NCBI GenBank assembly: GCA_021401465.1
Contig: JADDMT010000071.1
Coordinates: 1-64,000 of the forward strand
Source: Teratosphaeria epicoccoides
Lineage: Eukaryota; Ascomycota; Dothideomycetes; Mycosphaerellales; Teratosphaeriaceae
Length of the DNA: 64,000 nucleotides
Direction: 5' to 3'
Under the pieces are notes generated by a model. It saw only the letters and a program-made list of their open reading frames with translations, did no database searches and was not told the origin of the DNA. Below are positions 56,511-64,000 of the stretch, in pieces (within the stretch, counting starts at the first letter, position 1; every line of letters starts with the position of its first letter). The position numbers were made by a program, and so were the translations under genes.

Positions 56511-57368
56511 GTTGATACGAAGTGATGACCTGTTGGATTGCATACTATCATGTTTGGACAATTGAGACACTTTTGCTGGAGTAGCTGTCAGTGCCTCCGT
56601 CAATCAATTTATCGACCAAACCAATGGTTGATGTCGAGCGTCAACATTTTGAGCAGTCAACAGCATCACCAGTCATCTCCGCCGTGGTAAGAAGGAGTGA
56701 GACATGTCAACACGCAGTCAACATTGTCAATGAGCAGTCAACCATGTCAACATGTCAATCGGTCGGTTGCGAATGGGTCTTCGGCAGCTGTCTTCTCGTC
56801 TCAGTGCAGAACCATCTCGTCGCCGCCTTCATCGGCCCAGTAAATCGCTTCGGTTCCCATGCCTTCTTCCAGGAAGCAAGAAGTCACGTACTTGAATAAT
56901 CTTGATACCTGGTCCTCAAGCACTACCGGATCCCGATATCAGTACAATATAGCGATTACATCGTCTGGCCTCACTTTGAAAAAGGTGAGCACAAGCCTTT
57001 CATCGCAAGTCCAATAGTCCGAATTTTATTGACAGTTGGCAATTGCCACACAAGCTCGGTCGAGCAGACGCCAGTCCTGCGGAAATGTAAGTGGCCCCCG
57101 TCCTGATTCGATATCGTCAATCAGCACCCTAGTCTCGCGGTACATTGGAGCCAGGACGGTGCTGGCACTCGCACCATCACAGCGAGCTCCAGCTCACTGC
57201 CGCAATTTCCTCGTACAATTCAACTATGTCGTCCACATCTTTGCGGACAGTCTTGGGATCGTGAGCATCGTCTCTGCGACCCCAGTACCGTATCGCTCGT
57301 AAATACTTGCTGATGTCGATGACAAATTCAGCAGGTTCTACTGATACCTGAAGCGCATGCTGAATTCT
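56511..57368. other. Intergenic with GTCAAC repeats
   Basis: No coding signal. At 56640-56760 there are six exact GTCAAC and two GTCAAT hexamers on the plus strand, some in GCAGTCAAC and ATGTCAAC contexts. The rest is unremarkable. Confidence 0.5.
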
Positions 57369-58403
57369 TCAAGCTCGGTTTCCGTGACAACCAGCGCAGC
57401 AGGGAAGCGGCATAGAACCACATTTGACGTAGTCGATTGAAACATAATCAGCATGGCGGATCCACGTGACAACCTTGTTTCTTACTGGCGACTGGTCCCA
57501 TGAAGTCATGTGGGCCGATACGTGCGGCCGGTCTGCTGCGCCAATTTTGACAGATCCCACAGGATTGATTGGATGATCCACCTTGAACGTCAAAGCCGTC
57601 GTCCACTTAGGCACCCAACTTGGCAGGGCTTGGTCGCGCTCTATGACCGACGCTCGACGTCGCAAGGTAGCGTCATTCCTGTCGATGCCATCGCATGTCG
57701 AGAGTACCTCCAGACTGCGATGCTTGATTGTCTGTAATCGGGCGACGGTTGCGTACAATAAATGGACTGGAATCGAATAATTCGGCACAATCTCGATGCT
57801 GTCGCTGGAATGAGTCAGCCCAAGAATACCGTACACGATGTCTCTTGGATCTGTTGCTGACAAGAGCCCCTCCAAGATTGGAGAGCGTAGAATGGCCAGA
57901 AATCCGAATAAAGAGCGGTGGCTGATGTCGGCATTACGATGCATGTCCATCAGGTGCAAAAGCATGCGATATCCTTGCGTCTCTTTGCTGCCGCTCCAGT
58001 CGAGAAAGATCCCGCGACGGCTTGCGCTATCTATCAGACTCTGAGAGAGACAGCCTATCTGGCGTGCACTGACGATGGTCGAGCCGACTAGGAATACCAC
58101 CTCTTGGGATAGCACCGCTTCCTGGACCACCCAGACATCACCGCTTTCGTGCATACTTGTATGCTCACAAGAGACGAGCACAGTGCTTAGGCAAGTTTTT
58201 CGTTTCCCAATATGGAGACAATTTCCGCCTGGAGCTTGTAGTATACGTCCCATGTTTGGCAAGTTCTGCATGGATCGACCGTGTCCAGAGTGCGACAGCG
58301 AGGGCGTGCGCTGTCGGACGAAGCGCAACGACGAACATCTGTATTGCAGCTGGTCGTTTCGCTGATCGGAAGCCTCTTCCGAGCAAGGCATGCACGCAAT
58401 CAC
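57369..58403 (-). pseudogene. HET-domain (heterokaryon incompatibility) gene relic
   Basis: The minus-strand frame keeps the downstream part of a HET protein: DVWVVQEAVLSQEVVFLVGS, LLSATDPRDIVYGILGL, IEIVPNYSIPVHLLYATVAR and ALPSWVPKW. These motifs follow the HET domain in fungal incompatibility proteins. The HET domain itself is missing or scrambled: fragments such as NLPNMGRI, KLQAEIVSILGNEKLA and LAVALWTRSI lie in three different frames at 58190-58330, and no CWG-type N-terminus is found upstream. HET proteins trigger cell death after fusion of unlike strains; this copy cannot encode a complete one. Confidence 0.6.
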
Positions 58404-58858
58404 CTCATTGAGCAGTCAGCACCCGACTTCAGACCCTGTGTACCTCTGCTGCTTCCTTCAAGAAGTCATAGGTCGTGTAATGTGTCGCCGCGTGCAAAGT
58501 CATAGTTCGAAAGTAGATCAATTGATCGCACCTCAAGTCCTCGCGGACGACAGCCTATTCAATAGCCCGAATAATGCACTCTTACTCCAGTCGTCACCGG
58601 TCTATTGATTGAGTGCAATACATTCCCTCCATGGCAGCGTTATGTCGCTTCGTCACCCTGACCGCCCTTTGTACCTGGAGCTTGATTGCTCTTCCTGAAC
58701 TCCTCGCTATACGTAACGCTGTGAATGAGCCACACACAATTCGATGGATAGTACTCTGCCTCGTCCAACGACTGGCTTTGACTGCTGGCGCGTTAGCGTC
58801 GAACATCGCAAAGACCCGTTTGGGCGGCATGCCCAGGCTTGATGGACGTCTTGTCCGA

Positions 58859-59023
58859 CTATGCTTTGGAGTTGCATGGTCGGCACGTCTTGATCTTGCA
58901 TTTTGCACACTCGTAGATGAACCAGTGAGGACCAGAGTGGCATAGATTGCAGTTCCATAAAATAAGTGTCGTATCAGATTTGATCATTCTGAAAGCATGC
59001 TCGCACTTCGCAGGCTTGGCCAT
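58859..59023 (-). CDS. Putative 54-aa protein with paired CxxC motifs
   Basis: ATG 59023 (MAKPAKCEH). After a short N-terminus comes WNCNLCHSGPHWFIYECAKC and then KTCRPCNSKA: three C-x2-C pairs plus His, spaced like a zinc-binding domain. Similar very short Cys-pair proteins occur in many ascomycetes without known function. No signal peptide is visible. A longer frame reaches 59050 only by using a non-ATG start. Confidence 0.5.
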   Translation of the reverse strand: MAKPAKCEHAFRMIKSDTTLILWNCNLCHSGPHWFIYECAKCKIKTCRPCNSKA

Positions 59024-59050
59024 TATGCTGGGCCTTGGAGTGGTTAGCAC

Positions 59051-62000
59051 GACTGCATTATCATTGAGTAGCTCGTGCTAAGTAATAACATGCCTGAGCG
59101 TCTAGTGGTTGCTGAACGGAGAAGCAATTCGTAAGTTTGACAGACCGATAAATTGCGGCCAAGAGTGAGTGATTGGCGAAGGCGAGGCCGACTTGAAGTG
59201 TAGTTGATCGACTCTGGTTCAAGCGGTGAGGATCTCGAGGGCTTGAAATAGACAAGCAGGGTGACTGTGCGGTAGGATTGGCAAATGACAGAACAACCGC
59301 CCAACATATATAGTAACTTTCGTTGAGGACTGTTGTCAGACCGATTGTGGACTCCGTCCTTTATGCAGCCCACAGAGAATACACCAAGCTCAGCCAGTGA
59401 CAGGCTAGGCGCACACCAAGGTCGTCGAATACAGACAGCAAGTGATGAGTTGGGAGACGAGGCAAAGGCCTGGTGGTACCATGGAGATCTGCAGTCGGTG
59501 CGACGTACACTGGCCCTTTTTCCCTTCAACGGCTGGCTGGCCACTGCTGCGCCCAAAGCAGTAAGCAGATCGAAGCTGTTGAAGCTAGGCCGCCGTGGCT
59601 CATTACCTCCCGCCGCCATCACCTCAATTGCAGTGCATTGCAGTTGTCGGCAGGTGATCCTTGCTGCGAGACCAATTGGGTGCACTGCCCACGGTCTGTT
59701 CTCAGCGGTGGTGGGCGGGAAGCCTGGGAACGGGGCATTTCAATGCAAAATTTGTGAGCAAATGGCGTAGGAACCGATGACCAGGAACGAGCGGATGGGC
59801 GTCGCATCCCTGCTACCCGCAGCGTTGGAGAGTTTCACGGCACATGCGCGTAGATCTTGGTAAAGTTCCCTAGCGCCGAGATTGAGAGAATTGAGGCAGG
59901 ACCTGTTGTATAGACCACATGTAAGCATCACGATCCGTGACGACCACACCTGATCGGGGAGGCCGGTCTCTGTACCAACACCCTTAAGTTTTCCATCGAA
60001 GGTGTCGACAACGTCTTACTTTGTGGCAAGGCGACGCATAGTCCGCGGGCGATGAGTCGATGACCTCTCTTTCCACATCCAAGACGTCAAAAAGAATCAC
60101 CCATCATAACCAGGCTAGGCTAGGACCAAAGCTCTGCCCTATCAAGCCATATGCATACGCCTTGCGTCCGCCACGAACGCCCAAACGGCGGGAGGCAGCT
60201 TCAAGAATGCGAGACTAATCGTTCTCTGCTGCAACGCAGATCACACTTCCTGTCATCGTAGGGCTCAGATCGCTGCTGCACAGAGACCACACCCGTTTGA
60301 CCTGCCAAAGCAGGCGATGGATGTGAGAGACGCCTTGATTCCCATGCAGCCTGCGACAGTATCTTTCCGTCCATCGAGTCATCCCATTCCAGTGGCATCA
60401 GATATGATGCGTCACAAAGGTCAATGCGTCCAGTCAATCGGCGCTCACATGGCTCTGGATGACAGTCAGAGCTTCCGGCATCTATTCTCCTCAGACTCTC
60501 CGTGTAATACATAATCCCTCTCGCCTCCATCCGACCAAACCCAAGTCAGACATGAGGCTGCGTCTAGACTTGCACGATCTGTCAATCTGTGCTCGATACA
60601 ACAGCACACGTCATTTCGAGGAGTTGCTAACCGCTGCATACACCTATTGGTCCACACTTTTCCAAGTACCGGTTTCACGGATGCGACACTCTTCCTGCAG
60701 CCACACCTAGAAATTCGCTTGACACCTTGGCGTTCTGCAAACAGCCGGTGCACCTCGCTGGATGCTTGACACTTTCTGGAATGACGCCTTTTCGAGGCGG
60801 ATAAATGGCCGAAGCCCGACTGCTTCTACGGTAGTTGCCAGGTGGCGTATCGATCTTGGGCATTCCTTGTGCGTCCGATCAGGTGAAACTGTTGATGACC
60901 GGCCGACCACGCGCTCCAGAGCTCGGGAATGGCTTCTCTCTACGGTTACATCCACCATCTGATGCGTCACGTATCGCGAAGCAGCGTGGAAATGCTCGGA
61001 CCTTGCAGTATTAGATAATCTGTGGCACTTGTCGCCCTTGCTATTCACCCTTGCCCTCATGGTGTGCAGCCCTCTTTCGCTGTGCAGACTTTCGCACGAC
61101 AGGACTGAGCCTGATCCGACGACCGTTGAAAAACACCCGCTTAGACTTACCCGCACCGGCCTCAACGAGCTATTGGGATGGCGCATGGCACCAATGATTC
61201 CAGTCTAATTGTTTGACCGGGTCGTCACCCGACGGCCAGGACCTGGGCCTCCTGGCACATCTGAACATGACACGGCAGGTTCTCCGTCCAGCCGTTGCTC
61301 CGCATGATCGCCCGTCTAGCCCATTTCCTGGGATGCGGAACCCCAAGCCGAACGCGCTGTGCCGGTTCGGAGCGCCGGTTGTGACATACCACCACCAAAA
61401 TTCACAGGCCTCGGAGATGGGCCGACAATATGGACCGCGTTACGGACACAGACAAAGCCATGGCAGGTCTTCAGGCGTTGCGGCTCAGGGCCACCATGGC
61501 CCCCTGTGTGTGGAAGTCTGGGCATTGCGCAATCGAGCGGACTAATGCAGGAACAGGAATATTGGCCAGCTTGGTGAGCCCGGTAATTCCATAATGGACT
61601 GCCTGTCAGAGATTGACTTGATTCACATTCGAGGCGCCAAACTTCTATTCCCAGACGCATCGGCAGCATCACGGTGCGTATCTGTTGGAATTGGTGCCAA
61701 GAATCACCGCCATGTCTCGTTGGCAGGACTCATGATCCGCAACTGCGGACTGTGACGAGTCCGCATTCTGGGCGAGGCTCCGAGGTGTGCAATGCAGCGC
61801 AATGTTTCCAGCATACATCACGGCGAGCCTGCACGCAGAGCTTAATGGTGTTGCATTGCTAGTTGCTGTAATCAGGATGGGGAGAGACGCAAGTATGCCG
61901 TGTGAATGGGTGAACAGACCCACTGCAGAGATCGCGCTGACCTTGCATATGCCATTATGCTTGAGATGTGCGTGCGTCAGCAAGAGGACATTCGAGCGCA

Positions 62001-62377
62001 AAGCCGATCTTGGTCTAATACATCTATCAAGATGGTATATACGGTGCCGTCAAATGCCATCTAAGATCATGCAGTAGCCGCAGTATGCTGCGCCTGACCA
62101 GGTAACGTTGATTCTTTGAGAAAAGCGGCCTGAATACAACAGGTAGTACTGCAGCGCGTGATCACGCGTGTAAGCTGACATACTTGCGCAGACCAAACGC
62201 GTAGAGTTCAGCCTTGCTCGCAGTCCAGTTTCAGCTCATGCTCGCGCCGAGCAACGTGGTGCTGCATGCGAGGCAATCCTTCTGGTGGGCCGCAGGTGAC
62301 GATAAAGACCACGTCTTACTTCTTGTGTTCACCCTCTCCTTTGCGCCGCCATATATAATCACACGTAGCAACAGAGA
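59051..62377. other. No supported gene (3.3 kb)
   Basis: Many frames up to about 210 codons exist on both strands, but none has domains, a signal peptide or clear splice signals, and the longest (minus, 59044-59685) is low-quality. It may hold decayed genes beyond recognition. Confidence 0.5.
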
Positions 62378-63777
62378 ATGGCTCCAGGACATAGCTCTGA
62401 GCCGGTTTCAGAGGGGTTGAGCTTCACTAATGCACTTACATTGCTGACAATCTTGGTACGAGACATGGCAGTATCAGCATCACACCAGCTTACACAAACG
62501 TTCAGGCACTGTCGGCCGTCCTCCTCTATGGCTTTTACAACGTCTTCTTGCACCCACTTGCCAGATATCCAGGCCCGAAACTCTGGACAGCTTACCGCTT
62601 GCCGTGTGTTGTCAACAACATTCAAGGTCAGCTGCCCTTTAAGGTATTAGAGCTTCACCGCAAGTACAACTCTGCGGTTGTCAGAATCGCTCCAGCTCAA
62701 CTTAGTTTCACGGATCCAGAAGCTTGGCAGGATATATATGGTTTGCAGAATGGACGTATTCAGAACCGGAAAGATCTCAAGGCATACACGCCACCATCGT
62801 CAGATGCTGCAAATGGTATCATACACGCGAATGATGTCGTGCACGCAAGGCTGAGGAAAATCTACGGTCCTGCATTTACCCCAAAGGCTGTTGAGGAGCA
62901 GTCAGGCATGCTATTGAAATATGCGGATCAGCTTGTCGAACAGCTTGGTAAGGCTGTCAAGGCCAATCCTATCCAAGACATGTCCACGTGGTTCAACTCC
63001 ACTACATTCGATTTGACTGGCGACTTCGCCTTCGGGGAAGCATTCCACTGCCTAGATCGGGGTGGCGAGAATCATTTCTTTATGAAGACTGTCTTTGACG
63101 GAGTCGTCAGAGGTCTCCAGATGCAGCAGTTGGATCATTATGGCATTTTCACCCTGCTGAAGCCTCTGATTCCGAAGTTCATGATGAAGCCGAAGGAAGA
63201 CATGGATCGGTATACACAGGAGCTTGTGGACCGCAGAATGGGTAAAGGCTTCATGGAAAGCAGGACAGACATGCTCAACTATTTGCTGTCGAACAAGAAT
63301 CCGGACGATCAGCTCAGCAGATCTGCACTCTATGAGAATGGTATCACACTGGTCGTTGCCGGCTCCGAGACGACTGCGACTTTGTTGACTGGAACCCTGT
63401 ATTTTCATCTTTCACCATGCTGCTTATCGTTTATTAGCCAACTTTGCAAGGCCAGAAGAGTTCATTCCGGAGCGCTGGTTGCCTGACGCGCCTCCTGGGT
63501 TCCGAAATGACAGACGAGAGGTCTTGCAGCCGTCCATGGTTGGTCTAAGAGGCTGTCTTGGCAAGTCGTGAGTACTTTTTCACCTAGAACCCAGCGCGCA
63601 ATCAAATTTACGTGAGACAGTCTGGCATATGCTGAGATGCGTTTGCTGCTTGCAAAGGCGCTCTGGCATTTCGATTGCGAGCTTGCAGATCCGACAGAGG
63701 ACTGGTATGCCGGGTTGAAGGCATAGATGGTGTGGGGCAAAGGGAGCCTGAGAATGCGCATGGCGCCTGTACAGCAC
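62378..63777 (+). pseudogene. Cytochrome P450 gene relic (CYP65-like)
   Basis: Exon 1 (62378-62455) and a 50-nt intron (GTACGA...TTCAG) lead to exon 2 (62506 on). It has a membrane anchor (TNALTLLTIL, ALSAVLLYGFYNVF), RYPGPKLW, the C-helix region and the I-helix AGSETTAT (about 63360-63380). After TLLTGTLYF (about 63406) the frame changes and the protein resumes at ANFARPEEFIPERWLPDAPP, so roughly 110 residues with the K-helix ExxR are gone. The haem region reads SMVGLRGCLGKS (Cys codon 63554-63556; the usual Phe two before Gly is absent). An intron (63568-63620, GTGAGT...GACAG) precedes the last exon, which hits TAG at 63724 although homologous-looking sequence (MVWGKGSLRMRMAPV) continues. 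The structure resembles benzoate/trichothecene-type P450s. Confidence 0.75.
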
Positions 63778-63842
63778 AAAAGTGTGAGATCATCGGTTCC
63801 TGGACACTAATTTTGCAATGTCGCTACCTGGGGTCGCTGTGG

Positions 63843-64000
63843 TTACCACCCATATGTCTCAGTGAATAGAAAGATTCCTTGTGCGCCAGTGCCCTTGTGC
63901 ACAGCACGTTCATCTGACAAAGCTGCCACAAATGTTCGAGCTTGCGCGGTAATCGATGTACCGCCACATACAATGATGGCCGTCTCCCCGATGGCAGCCT
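63843..64000 (-). CDS. C-terminal end of a possible flavin reductase (partial)
   Basis: A minus-strand frame enters from beyond the right edge and ends at TAA (63843-63845). The visible 51 residues include AIIVCGGTSITAQARTFVAA and end GIFLFTETYGW. The CGG-x-S/T pattern close to the end and an aromatic terminus recall the C-terminus of NADPH-dependent diflavin reductases. The sequence is too short to be sure, and the frame could be a relic like its neighbour. Confidence 0.3.
   Translation of the reverse strand, partial: AAIGETAIIVCGGTSITAQARTFVAALSDERAVHKGTGAQGIFLFTETYGW

Noticed and set aside
59044..59685. 213-codon minus-strand frame
   Set aside because: No domain, signal peptide or coherent composition; overlaps equally long frames on the other strand.
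1..64000. CRISPR array or bacterial operon structure
   Set aside because: No regularly spaced direct repeats; spliced genes and mitochondrial presequence show a eukaryote.

Overview
The window is genomic DNA of a filamentous ascomycete (Pezizomycotina, probably a dothideomycete). The host genes have short GT-AG introns (48-77 nt), there is a DUF3500 protein, a CALB-type lipase and HET-domain, ankyrin and P450 relics. Retrotransposons carry the signature of repeat-induced point mutation (RIP): dense CpA/TpG to TpA transitions that turn CAG, CAA and TGG codons into stops. The class-level assignment is an inference; no rRNA or marker gene is present.

Layout. 1-4.6 kb: sparse host DNA ending in a three-exon gene for a small secreted protein with eight cysteines. 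4.6-32.2 kb: one nested island of Ty3/gypsy chromovirus LTR retrotransposons. The outermost element (4598-32184, minus strand) is broken by three blocks: a chimeric element at 5378-12345, a full-length relative at 12488-19493 (TSD GAGGC), and an unrelated full-length chromovirus on the plus strand at 20959-29127 (TSD GTTGT). Both chromovirus families have, between chromodomain and 3' LTR, a long reading frame on the strand opposite to gag-pol. In one family this frame has exactly 212 codons in two independently mutated copies, with a Cys-rich putative zinc motif followed by a coiled coil. I consider this the most interesting signal in the window.

33-52.5 kb: the gene-rich euchromatic part. 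It holds a TPR protein, a small hypothetical protein, a membrane protein (possibly frameshifted), a second small secreted Cys protein, the E2 subunit of mitochondrial pyruvate dehydrogenase divergent from the Golgi Arf exchange factor Sec7, a Gly/Met-rich protein, a PNPOx-like flavoprotein with a C-terminal membrane anchor, and a DUF3500 protein.

52.5-64 kb: mostly decaying accessory DNA. It contains two frameshifted relics back to back (one with ankyrin repeats), an apparently intact secreted CALB-like lipase, two very small Cys-pair proteins, a HET-domain relic, a 3.3-kb stretch with no gene I can support, a P450 relic that has lost its K-helix region, and an open frame running off the right edge. 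The contrast between intact housekeeping genes in the middle and relics plus effector-like genes beside RIP-mutated repeats fits a two-speed arrangement.
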